12,006 nucleotides of DNA from contig JADGPB010000032.1 in assembly GCA_017882655.1 (NCBI GenBank), positions 1-12,006 on the forward strand. The letters are read 5' to 3'. This document shows, one piece after another, positions 1-5,588 of the stretch. Positions within the stretch are counted from its first letter, which is position 1. The number at the start of each line of letters is the position of its first letter. A program made the translations under genes and the position numbers. The notes beneath the pieces were generated by a model. The model saw only the letters and a program-made list of their open reading frames with translations, did no database searches and was not told the origin of the DNA. Origin of the DNA: Propionibacteriales bacterium (lineage in GTDB: Bacteria > Actinomycetota > Actinomycetes > Propionibacteriales > Propionibacteriaceae).

Positions 1-687
1 CTGGCGCTGACGGGCACGATGTGGTCGATGCCGTCAGTCCTGCGAGCCACCGACACCACCCGCGCCGACTCGGCGACGTTCTTCAGCCTCGGCGTCTTCT
101 CCGGCATCGCCTCCAGCTGCTGCGCTCCGGTCCTGGTCGGCGTGATGACCCTCTCGGCCCTGTCCGGCAACCCGTTCGGGGGATTCCTGCTCGGACTGGC
201 GTTCGTCTTCGGGATGGTGATCCCGCTGCTGATCATGGCCTTGGTGTGGGACGCGGCCCACCTGGACCGGCGACGTTGGGGTAGGGCCAGGCCGGTCACC
301 CTTCGCGTGGCCGGACACACCTTGCGTACCAACACCGTCAACATGGCTGTGGCGACGGCGTTCCTCGCGATGGGTGTCGGCATCATCTCGCTGGCCGGAT
401 CCACGACCATGACGGGCAACGCGAACTGGTTCCAGCGATCGGCAGGGGAAGGGGTCACTCGCTTCGCGAAGACGGTCCTCGCTTGGCTCGCACCCGTACC
501 CGAACCGGTCCTCGGGATTGGACTGCTCGGTGTTGCCGCGCTCTTCATCTGGTTCACCCTGCGCGACCGTCGACGACCCACGCAATCCTCCGACCCCGAT
601 GAAACGGAAGCGACTACCGATCCGGAGGTCGAAACGCCTACTTGCCACGACATCCCAACCCACGAACACTACGCACACAGGAACTGA
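1..687 (+). CDS. CcdA/DsbD-like thiol-disulfide transport membrane protein (5' partial)
   Basis: The reading frame is open from base 1, so the true start lies upstream; 228 residues are visible. The visible part has about four hydrophobic segments, including one around SGIASSCCAPVLVGVM, another around GFLLGLAFVFGMVIPLLIM, and a last one (VLGIGLLGVAALFIWFTL) before a hydrophilic tail. A cysteine pair next to a proline inside a membrane segment (SSCCAPV) fits CcdA/DsbD-like proteins, which pass electrons from cytoplasmic thioredoxin across the membrane to extracytoplasmic thioredoxin-fold partners. The next gene is such a partner and begins 2 bases after this stop, which supports the assignment. 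The C-terminal tail is acidic and then His/Cys-bearing (TCHDIPTHEHYAHRN), which may bind metal; that is inference. It could instead be a related membrane protein of a metal-resistance operon. Confidence 0.7.
   Translation: MALTGTMWSMPSVLRATDTTRADSATFFSLGVFSGIASSCCAPVLVGVMTLSALSGNPFGGFLLGLAFVFGMVIPLLIMALVWDAAHLDRRRWGRARPVTLRVAGHTLRTNTVNMAVATAFLAMGVGIISLAGSTTMTGNANWFQRSAGEGVTRFAKTVLAWLAPVPEPVLGIGLLGVAALFIWFTLRDRRRPTQSSDPDETEATTDPEVETPTCHDIPTHEHYAHRN
679..683 (+). promoter_or_regulatory. Ribosome binding site fixing the redoxin start at 690
   Basis: AGGAA lies 6 bases before the ATG at 690 and overlaps the end of the upstream coding region. It favours 690 over the in-frame ATG at 642, which has no comparable site and would overlap the upstream gene by 46 bases. 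Confidence 0.6.
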
Positions 688-689
688 CC

Positions 690-1319
690 ATGGCCACCAA
701 GACGCACACTACCAACGCTCGACAGACCGCGCGCCTTCAACTCAAGCAGGAGCTCGCTCGTGAGAAGGCCAAGAAGGCCAAGCGTCGCCTGATCACCCGC
801 ATCGTCACGGCAACGGTCGTCATCATTGTCGCCAGCCTGGTCGCCTACGGTCTGTGGAGCGCCCGTCCCACCGACAGCACCGCCGCCGTACAGGCTCCTG
901 CGTTCACCCTCAAGACGACCGCAGGTACCACGGTCTCCCTGTCCGACTACCGTGGCAAGGCGGTCATCCTCTACTTCAACGAGGGAGCCGGCTGCGGCGC
1001 ATGCACCCAGCAGATGGCCGGAATCGAGAAGGACCCCGGCTTCGCCCAGGCAGGCATCACCGTCCTGCCGATCGTGATGAACACCCGCGCCCAGATCCAG
1101 CCCGACCTGGACAGCTTCGGCGTCAAGACGCCCTACCTTCTGGATGACGGGACCGTCTCCAAGGCCTATGGCACCCTCGGCAAGGGGATGCATGCGGGCT
1201 TGCCCGGCCACGGTTTCGTGTTGATCGACGGTGCTGGCATCGAACGGTGGCAAGGGGACTACCCCTCCATGTGGCTCGACCCGGCCACGCTGCTTCAGAC
1301 CGTCAAAAGCAAGCTCTGA
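690..1319 (+). CDS. Membrane-anchored thioredoxin-fold (redoxin/AhpC-TSA type) protein
   Basis: This is a 209-residue protein. Residues 1-35 are strongly basic and probably helical (LKQELAREKAKKAKRR). Residues 36-56 form one transmembrane helix (TRIVTATVVIIVASLVAYGL), and the rest is predicted to face outside. From about residue 68 it reads as a redoxin: PAFTLKTTAGTTVSLSDYRGK, then a strand and the active site GCGACTQQM with Cys102 and Cys105 in a CxxC arrangement. Later come LPIVMN and PGHGFVLIDGAGIERW, the usual cis-proline region and closing strands. It probably reduces or exchanges disulfides outside the membrane, fed by the CcdA-like protein encoded 2 bases upstream. Substrates may be cytochrome c, a metallochaperone or a metal-binding protein; the sequence does not say which. 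The start at 690 is chosen on its ribosome binding site. Confidence 0.82.
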   Translation: MATKTHTTNARQTARLQLKQELAREKAKKAKRRLITRIVTATVVIIVASLVAYGLWSARPTDSTAAVQAPAFTLKTTAGTTVSLSDYRGKAVILYFNEGAGCGACTQQMAGIEKDPGFAQAGITVLPIVMNTRAQIQPDLDSFGVKTPYLLDDGTVSKAYGTLGKGMHAGLPGHGFVLIDGAGIERWQGDYPSMWLDPATLLQTVKSKL

Positions 1320-1350
1320 GGCGCCATTCCGAACCAGCCCACCCATCGAC

Positions 1351-1356
1351 AAGGAG
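1351..1356 (+). promoter_or_regulatory. Ribosome binding site of the YHS gene
   Basis: AAGGAG lies 5 bases before the ATG at 1362. This strong site is the main reason, with the protein motif, to accept such a short gene. Confidence 0.75.
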
Positions 1357-1361
1357 TAACC

Positions 1362-1538
1362 ATGCTCGGCAAGAAGAAGTCCGCTACTGGACGGGTCATA
1401 GACCTCGTCTGCGGCATGAAGATCGACCCCGCGACCGCGGCCGCGACCCGCGAACACAACGGCACCACGTTCTACTTCTGCTCGAAGGGGTGCGCGAAGA
1501 CGTTCGACTCCGATCCTCACCGTTACGAGCAGGCCTAG
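1362..1538 (+). CDS. Small YHS-domain metal-binding protein
   Basis: This 58-residue ORF begins with a basic stretch (MLGKKKSATGR) and is otherwise almost entirely a YHS domain. The pieces are DLVCGMKIDP (Cys17) followed by FYFCSKGCAKTFDSDPHRY (Cys40, Cys44). The VCGM...FCS..C..F..DP.RY pattern is the family hallmark, seen at the ends of copper-transporting P-type ATPases and as free small proteins in metal-resistance loci. It has no signal peptide, so it should be cytoplasmic. It is preceded by AAGGAG and sits 42 bases after the redoxin stop on the same strand, so it is probably the last gene of that operon. A role in binding or handing over a soft metal (copper, mercury or similar) is inferred from the family and neighbours, not shown. 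Confidence 0.85.
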   Translation: MLGKKKSATGRVIDLVCGMKIDPATAAATREHNGTTFYFCSKGCAKTFDSDPHRYEQA

Positions 1539-1639
1539 ACGCACTCGATCCCCAGCTACTCGCTCTGTTCGGCGAGAGTGGCGAGAGTCTCGTCCACTGG
1601 CGGCACGCCCTTTCGTACCGCCTCGCCGGTCGCGCTGAC

Positions 1640-1665
1640 GCGGTCAGTGCTGGTCGGCTGACCGC
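1640..1665 (+). terminator. Hairpin, possible terminator of the redox/YHS operon
   Basis: GCGGTCAG (1640-1647) pairs perfectly with CTGACCGC (1658-1665) around a 10-base loop. It lies about 100 bases after the YHS stop and has no U-tract, so termination is only a possibility. Its 3' arm shares CCGC (1662-1665) with a second hairpin, so the two cannot form together. Confidence 0.35.
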
Positions 1666-1680
1666 ATCAGGTCGATGCGG
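1662..1680 (+). other. Second overlapping hairpin
   Basis: CCGCATC (1662-1668) pairs perfectly with GATGCGG (1674-1680) around the 5-base loop AGGTC. It competes with the 1640-1665 hairpin for bases 1662-1665. No U-tract follows. Confidence 0.4.
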
Positions 1681-1712
1681 CCGCCGCTCGATTCGTCGCC
1701 TGGGGAACTGGC

Positions 1713-1721
1713 TGGTACTCT
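1713..1721 (+). promoter_or_regulatory. Weak candidate promoter for the cold-shock gene
   Basis: TGGTACTCT reads as an extended -10 element (TGn then TACTCT). No good -35 hexamer is visible at the expected distance. If used, it would give a leader of about 135-140 bases, of the long type known for cold-shock genes. This is a guess from a short match. Confidence 0.25.
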
Positions 1722-1853
1722 GGACGCGTTGTTGTTGAATCTTCGTTTGCTTGTTTGGTTGAACCCCTGGTTTTCCAGTAGTGGCAGTCCTTGCGGGAAG
1801 CGTTCATTACAGCATCACAAGAGCGCCGCAACCGCGCGCGCTTCGCTTCCTAC

Positions 1854-1860
1854 AGAGGAG
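1854..1860 (+). promoter_or_regulatory. Ribosome binding site of the cold-shock gene
   Basis: AGAGGAG lies 5 bases before the ATG at 1866. It selects this start over an in-frame upstream ATG at 1791, whose extra 25 residues do not belong to a cold-shock domain. Confidence 0.85.
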
Positions 1861-1865
1861 ACATC

Positions 1866-2072
1866 ATGGCTACAGGTACCGTCAAGTGGTTCAACGGCGA
1901 CAAGGGCTTCGGCTTCATCGCTCCGGAGGACGGCTCGGCCGACGTGTTCGCGCATTTCTCGGCGATCAACTCCAACGGCTTCCGTTCGCTGAACGAGGGC
2001 GACCGCGTGTCGTTCGACACCACGCAGGGCCCGAAGGGCCCGCAGGCCGCGAACATCACCGTCCTGAACTGA
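1866..2072 (+). CDS. cspA: CspA-family cold-shock protein
   Basis: This 68-residue single-domain protein is full length for the family. It begins MATGTVKWFNGDKGFGFI, carrying the RNP1 motif KGFGFI (residues 13-18), followed by RNP2-type VFAHF (27-31). It ends in the usual GPKGPQAANITVL strand. Proteins of this kind bind single-stranded RNA and DNA and act as RNA chaperones; actinomycete copies are often expressed at ordinary temperature too, so cold induction is not assured. It looks monocistronic: a long spacer precedes it and a strong terminator begins 12 bases after the stop. The symbol is by family; which paralogue it is cannot be told. Confidence 0.96.
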   Translation: MATGTVKWFNGDKGFGFIAPEDGSADVFAHFSAINSNGFRSLNEGDRVSFDTTQGPKGPQAANITVLN

Positions 2073-2083
2073 CCTAAGCACCA

Positions 2084-2113
2084 AGAAGGGCCCGGCTTCG
2101 GCCGGGCCCTTCT
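2084..2113 (+). terminator. Strong intrinsic terminator hairpin of the cold-shock gene
   Basis: AGAAGGGCCCGGC (2084-2096) and GCCGGGCCCTTCT (2101-2113) form a perfect 13-bp stem closed by the very stable C(TTCG)G tetraloop. The 3' arm ends in CTTCT rather than a long U-tract, as is common in high-GC actinomycetes. The A-rich 5' flank and stem base may also let it act on the opposite strand. Confidence 0.9.
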
Positions 2114-2194
2114 GCATGCCCGGCAGGCTTCTTGACCACGCTCTGTACACACGGCTCGCCGACCTCAAAGATGAGGACGGGGACGAGGGGGCGC

Positions 2195-3202
2195 ATGGAC
2201 CAGGGTCAGCTCACGACGACGGTGTCGTTGACGGGTTCCGACGGACGGCTCAATCCGGCCGCCGTCGGATGGTCCCGGCGACCGATCGTCGACACCTCGG
2301 GGATCGTGAAGGCACCACACCGGGTCTGGGGGCGTACGAAGCGCTGGGAGTACTGGAATGTCATCAGTCCCACGCACATCCTGGCGCTCACGGTGTCGTC
2401 GATCGACTACGCGGCGGTGCACGAGGTGTGGATCTTCGACAGGGCCAGCGGTTCGGCTTGGACCCGGGCGGTCACAGTCCTGCCTGCACGCGACGTGGAC
2501 TTGCCGGCCAACCTCAACGCCGGTCCGGCCCGAGCTCGTGCGAAGGACCTTGAGATCGATGTCGACCCGCTGCCAGACGGTGGAACCCGGATCCGGGCGT
2601 CCATTCCCGAGGCGTCATTCGACGTCGCCGTCACGCGCCCCGCTGACTATGACTGCGTTGCCGTTGTCGTTCCGTGGTCCAAGACCCGCTTCCAGTACAC
2701 GGTCAAGGACGTCGCCCTGTCGGCTGCCGGTGTCGTCACGATCGCCGGAGTGGAGCACGATGTTCCCGCCGGGTCGTGGGCGGTGCTCGACCATGGCCGC
2801 GGTCGCTGGCCGTACGACGTCAGGTGGAACTGGGGAGCGGGGTCGGGTGTGTCCCGTGGGCGCCGCGTCGGGCTTCAGGTCGGCGGGATGTGGACATCTG
2901 GCACGGGCTCGACGGAGAACGGACTCGTCGTCGACGGTCACCTCTACAAGATCCACGACGAGCTGGCCTGGGAGTACGACCTCGCCGACTGGCGGCAGCC
3001 GTGGCACGTCACCGGCGGCGGCCTCGACGCCACTCTTGTCCCCTTCTACAACAAGCGGTCCACCAACAACCTCGTCGTCGTGTCGTCGCGGACCGACCAG
3101 TGCTTCGGTCACTGGTCCGGCACGTACGACACGCCTCACGGCGGACTGATCGCGTTCGACGGCCTCGTCGGATGGGCCGAGGACGTCCACAACCGCTGGT
3201 GA
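2195..3202 (+). CDS. DUF2804 family protein of unknown function
   Basis: This 335-residue protein resembles the DUF2804 family. Recognisable blocks are GWSRRPI (residues 25-31), VWGRTKRWEYWNVISPTH (44-61) and DHGRGRWPYDVRWNWGAGSG (199-218). Further blocks are GLQVGGMWTSGTGSTENG (226-243) with DGHLYKI, and FYNKRSTNNLVVVSSRTDQ (284-302) with FGHWSGT. The many alternating strands rich in Trp and Gly suggest an all-beta, lipocalin-like fold; that is inference. No signal peptide or membrane segment is seen, and the biochemical role of the family is not known to me. ATG 2195 is chosen because GAGGGG sits just upstream (2185-2190); in-frame ATGs at 2132 and 2171 give N-termini unlike the rest of the protein. 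It stands alone between two terminator-like hairpins. Confidence 0.8.
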   Translation: MDQGQLTTTVSLTGSDGRLNPAAVGWSRRPIVDTSGIVKAPHRVWGRTKRWEYWNVISPTHILALTVSSIDYAAVHEVWIFDRASGSAWTRAVTVLPARDVDLPANLNAGPARARAKDLEIDVDPLPDGGTRIRASIPEASFDVAVTRPADYDCVAVVVPWSKTRFQYTVKDVALSAAGVVTIAGVEHDVPAGSWAVLDHGRGRWPYDVRWNWGAGSGVSRGRRVGLQVGGMWTSGTGSTENGLVVDGHLYKIHDELAWEYDLADWRQPWHVTGGGLDATLVPFYNKRSTNNLVVVSSRTDQCFGHWSGTYDTPHGGLIAFDGLVGWAEDVHNRW

Positions 3203-3223
3203 CCGCTGACCGGTCGAGGGACA

Positions 3224-3246
3224 TGGACCGGCCTCGCAGCGGTCCA
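3224..3246 (+). terminator. Hairpin after the DUF2804 gene, possible terminator
   Basis: TGGACCG (3224-3230) pairs with CGGTCCA (3240-3246) around a 9-base loop, starting 22 bases after the stop codon. There is no U-tract, so this is a moderate candidate at best. Confidence 0.35.
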
Positions 3247-3337
3247 CGGGAGCGTCCGGTGACGGTGCACGGGTGGGAGATCTGCGACTAGCCGTCGATC
3301 GACCCTCCGCTTCGACCCCCGACCGGTTCTTTCCCGA

Positions 3338-3365
3338 CCCCGCAAAGATGAATCGCATCTCGGGG
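3338..3365 (+). promoter_or_regulatory. Imperfect hairpin in the leader of the GAF-ANTAR gene
   Basis: CCCCG (3338-3342) pairs with CGGGG (3361-3365), and after a 3-base bulge AGATG (3346-3350) pairs with CATCT (3356-3360) around the loop AATCG. It ends 42 bases before the ATG. The loop is five bases, not the hexaloop described for ANTAR targets, so a link to ANTAR autoregulation is speculative. Confidence 0.4.
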
Positions 3366-3393
3366 TGGAAAATGGGGCATGGTGAGGATGGAA

Positions 3394-3402
3394 GGGGAGG
3401 AG
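3394..3402 (+). promoter_or_regulatory. Ribosome binding site of the GAF-ANTAR gene
   Basis: GGGGAGGAG lies 5 bases before ATG 3408. It sets the start there rather than at the upstream in-frame ATGs (3273, 3348, 3372). Confidence 0.85.
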
Positions 3403-3407
3403 TGGCC

Positions 3408-4115
3408 ATGACATCGACTCATGACGAGTTGCTGTTCGCGACCTTGATCGAGCTGGCAGACACCACGATCACAGGCTTCGACCTGATGAGCCTGGCAGAT
3501 CGGCTTGTCGGCGCGTGTGTTGAGGTGCTGGGAGTAACGGCTGCTGGCATCATGCTCGCGGACCAGGACAGCTCGCTCCGGGTGTTCGCCTCGACCGACG
3601 AGGAGGCCCGGATGCTGGAGCTGTTCGAGCTGCAGAACAACGACGGTCCTTGCCTCGACGCGTTCCGCACCGGCAGGGCGGTTGAGGGGGTCGACCTCTC
3701 TCTGTTCACCGCGCGCTGGCCCCGCTTCGCGGCAGCAGCCCTGTCCGCCGGCATCAAGACCGCGTACGGGGTGCCGATGCGGCTGCGGGACCAGACCATC
3801 GGAGCGCTCAACCTGTTCCTGGCAGGGACCGAGCCTTTCGGATTCCACGAACTGGAGGTGGCCAGGGTGATGGCAGACATGGCAACCATCGGAATCATCA
3901 ACCACTGGAGCATCCGTAACCAAGAAGTGCTGACCGGACAGCTGCAGAGCGCGCTCAACACTCGCGTCATCATCGAGCAGGCAAAGGGAGTCCTGGCGGA
4001 GCGTGAAGGCCTGTCGATGGGGGAGGCCTTCGAGTACCTCCGCCACACCGCACGATCTTCACAGCGCCCGATAGCCGAGGTGGCCACCGATACGGTCAAC
4101 CGACCGGGCGCCTAG
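3408..4115 (+). CDS. GAF and ANTAR domain-containing regulator
   Basis: This is a 235-residue soluble protein. Residues about 25-165 form a GAF sensor domain; visible landmarks are ITGFDLMSLADRLV, NNDGPCLDAF (78-86), a YGVPMRLRDQTIGALNLF strand-turn-strand, and a closing helix. Residues about 179-226 form an ANTAR domain (LQSALNTRVIIEQAKGVLAE, then GLSMGEAFEYLR), the RNA-binding module that causes transcription antitermination in AmiR and NasR. The protein probably senses a small ligand or redox state through GAF and acts on a nascent transcript. GAF-ANTAR proteins are abundant in actinomycetes and their targets are mostly unknown. It appears monocistronic. Its closest downstream neighbour is the sugar operon 339 bases away, and whether it controls that operon cannot be told. 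Confidence 0.9.
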   Translation: MTSTHDELLFATLIELADTTITGFDLMSLADRLVGACVEVLGVTAAGIMLADQDSSLRVFASTDEEARMLELFELQNNDGPCLDAFRTGRAVEGVDLSLFTARWPRFAAAALSAGIKTAYGVPMRLRDQTIGALNLFLAGTEPFGFHELEVARVMADMATIGIINHWSIRNQEVLTGQLQSALNTRVIIEQAKGVLAEREGLSMGEAFEYLRHTARSSQRPIAEVATDTVNRPGA

Positions 4116-4121
4116 GGCGCC
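4106..4121 (+). repeat. GGGCGCC direct repeat over the GAF-ANTAR stop codon
   Basis: GGGCGCC occurs twice (4106-4112 and 4115-4121), separated by TA. Because GGCGCC is self-complementary, the two copies could also pair as a 6-bp stem with a 3-base loop containing the TAG stop. This could be a weak transcription-end signal or chance in GC-rich DNA. Confidence 0.35.
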
Positions 4122-4281
4122 GTGCGCCGTGTCAACCGCCTCTCGGGACCTCTCGTTCCGACTCAGCATGGCCTTCTCGACCGACTTCGGGCCCAGAATC
4201 GGCACGTCCGAAGAGGGCAGCGCACGTCATCCACGGGAGGCCAGGGGCGGTCGTCCAGAGGGGGAGGCAGCGACCCGGGTG

Positions 4282-4287
4282 TAGTCT
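4282..4287 (+). promoter_or_regulatory. Weak -10-like element upstream of the sugar operon
   Basis: TAGTCT fits a TAnnnT -10 element, but the bases at the -35 distance are a G-rich run with no match. It would place the transcription start about 160 bases before the first gene, with the inverted repeats downstream of it. Confidence 0.2.
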
Positions 4288-4353
4288 GGCCTTAGCGACG
4301 ACTGCACGACCACGAGCGAAACCCTTGCATGTCAGTGGGTGCAGGCGTCGACC

Positions 4354-4375
4354 GGACCATGTGGAACATGGTTCC
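4354..4375 (+). promoter_or_regulatory. Nested inverted repeats, candidate operator
   Basis: CCATGT (4357-4362) and ACATGG (4366-4371) form a perfect inverted repeat around GGA. GGAAC (4363-4367) and GTTCC (4371-4375) form a second one around ATG, sharing bases with the first. The site is 80-100 bases before the first operon gene, a position suited to a repressor or to a leader hairpin. No matching regulator gene is in the window. Confidence 0.45.
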
Positions 4376-4454
4376 GCGGGAGGTGCCATCCGGCAGACGT
4401 CTCGCCGAAGGTCGGCCCTTGGATTGTCGACCGTGAAGGACGGATACCGCCCCA

Positions 4455-5588
4455 ATGACTCGTTTCGGGTTTCTGAGCACCTACCCCCCTACACGCTGCG
4501 GATTGGCGACGTTCACGGCTGCTCTCGCCACCGCTATCTCTCGCCCCGGCGATGACGAGTGCGACATTGTGAGAGTCGACGACCTCGTACCCGCCGGTCC
4601 GCCTGTGAACACACGCAAGGTGCATGTCGTGGGGGACTTGAAACCGGGCGATACCGCAGGCCGTGAGCGCGCCGCCGAACTCCTCAACGACCGCGACGTG
4701 GTTGTCATCCAGCACGAGTACGGCATCTACGGTGGCCCGGACGGAGACGAGATCCTCGACCTCCTCGCCCGCATCCAGCAGCCGACGATCGTCGTCATGC
4801 ACACGGTGCTGCCCGCGCCGACACCCCATCAGCGCGCTCTCACGACCGCGATCGGCGAGCTGGCTGGTGCGCTCGTCGCCATGACGCGTACGGCCATGGC
4901 GCTGCTGATCGACCTGTACGACGTGGCCCCGGACAAGGTCCACCTCATCCCGCACGGCGTGGCCTGGGCGCCCGCAGCCGTTCAGAGCAACAACGCCCGT
5001 CCGCTCATCCTGACCTGGGGCCTGCTCGGTCCCGGCAAAGGCATCGAGTGGGGCATCCACGCAATGACCCTCCTGAGCGACCTGGACCCGGCACCGCTGT
5101 ACCGCGTGCTCGGACAGACCCACCCCAAGGTGCTCATCGAGCAAGGCGAGAACTACCGACGCTCCCTGACGTTGCTCGTCGATGGCATCGGCCTCAAGGG
5201 CGACGTGCAGATCGACGGCCGCTACCGCGAGTCCGCCGAGCTCGCTGCGGAGGTCGCTGCCGCGGATCTCATCCTGCTGCCGTACGACTCCCGCGACCAG
5301 GCCACCTCAGGCGTCCTCGTCGAAGCAGTCGCGGCGGGAAAGCTCGTGATCGCGACACGATTCCCGCACTCCATCGAGCTTCTCTCCCAGGGTGGGGGAA
5401 TGTTGGTGGACCACGAACGACCGGACCAGATCGCCGCGGCGATCCGGGAGGCACTCGCCGATCCGTCGCGTGCTCTCGAGGCCCAGGCTGTGGCCCGCGA
5501 ATCGGCCCGCGCGAACAACTGGGGTGTGGTCGCTGAGCGTTACCAGTCCCTGGCTTCCGACTTGGCTCGCGTCAGCGTGGCCGGGTGA
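4455..5588 (+). CDS. GT4-like (GT-B fold) glycosyltransferase, first gene of the mannoside locus
   Basis: This is a 377-residue protein, normal for a GT-B enzyme. The N-terminal Rossmann half opens with FGFLSTYPPTRCGLATFTAA (residues 4-23) and holds VVVIQHEYGIYGG (82-94). The C-terminal half starts after IPHGV (165-169), with the donor-binding loop GLLGPGKGIEWGI (189-201) and DLILLPYDSRDQATSGVLVE (271-290). The final motif aligns with the E-x7-E of GT4 enzymes, but the first Glu appears to be Gln282. Family GT4 retains anomeric configuration and commonly uses GDP-mannose or UDP-sugars; mannose is inferred from the GH130 and GH38 neighbours. No membrane segment is seen, so it is likely cytoplasmic. 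ATG 4455 has AAGGA 14 bases upstream, an unusually long gap, but an in-frame stop at 4434 limits other choices. Its stop overlaps the next start. Confidence 0.85.
   Translation: MTRFGFLSTYPPTRCGLATFTAALATAISRPGDDECDIVRVDDLVPAGPPVNTRKVHVVGDLKPGDTAGRERAAELLNDRDVVVIQHEYGIYGGPDGDEILDLLARIQQPTIVVMHTVLPAPTPHQRALTTAIGELAGALVAMTRTAMALLIDLYDVAPDKVHLIPHGVAWAPAAVQSNNARPLILTWGLLGPGKGIEWGIHAMTLLSDLDPAPLYRVLGQTHPKVLIEQGENYRRSLTLLVDGIGLKGDVQIDGRYRESAELAAEVAAADLILLPYDSRDQATSGVLVEAVAAGKLVIATRFPHSIELLSQGGGMLVDHERPDQIAAAIREALADPSRALEAQAVARESARANNWGVVAERYQSLASDLARVSVAG

Larger units (their letters stand above)
1539..1865 (+). other. 327-bp spacer between the YHS and cold-shock genes
   Basis: I see no convincing gene here. 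The stretch contains a tandem 9-bp direct repeat (GGCGAGAGT twice, 1571-1588), two overlapping perfect hairpins (1640-1665 and 1662-1680), and a weak promoter-like element near 1713-1721. A T-rich segment (about 1728-1760) follows, unlike the GC-rich surroundings, and then the leader of the cold-shock gene. Confidence 0.6.
4116..4454 (+). other. 339-bp spacer upstream of the sugar operon
   Basis: I see no convincing gene; the ORFs here have unlikely composition and no ribosome binding site. It should contain the operon promoter. A -10-like TAGTCT sits at 4282-4287 without a good -35 partner. Nested inverted repeats lie at 4354-4375. Confidence 0.55.

Noticed and set aside
669..1544. 291-codon open frame on the - strand across the redoxin and YHS genes
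   Set aside because: It covers two well-supported + strand genes and has no recognisable domain.
1571..1588. Tandem 9-bp repeat (GGCGAGAGT twice) as a CRISPR or mobile-element trace
   Set aside because: There are only two abutting copies with no spacers, no flanking duplication and no transposase.
1247..1738. 163-codon + strand frame spanning the YHS gene
   Set aside because: It overlaps the redoxin end and the YHS gene in another frame, and its Arg/Leu-rich sequence has no motif.
1791..1865. Longer N-terminus for the cold-shock protein from ATG 1791
   Set aside because: The strong AGAGGAG site sits directly before ATG 1866, and the family begins at MATGTVKWF.
4106..4121. GGGCGCC repeat as a recombination or attachment site
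   Set aside because: It is only 7 bp long and GC-rich, lies over a stop codon, and no integrase or tRNA is nearby.
4325..4555. 76-codon + strand frame in the spacer before the GT gene
   Set aside because: It has no ribosome binding site, unlikely composition and overlaps the GT gene start in a different frame.
4332..5144. 270-codon open frame on the - strand across the operon leader and GT gene
   Set aside because: Its composition is that of a mirror frame, and it would run against the operon promoter region without support.
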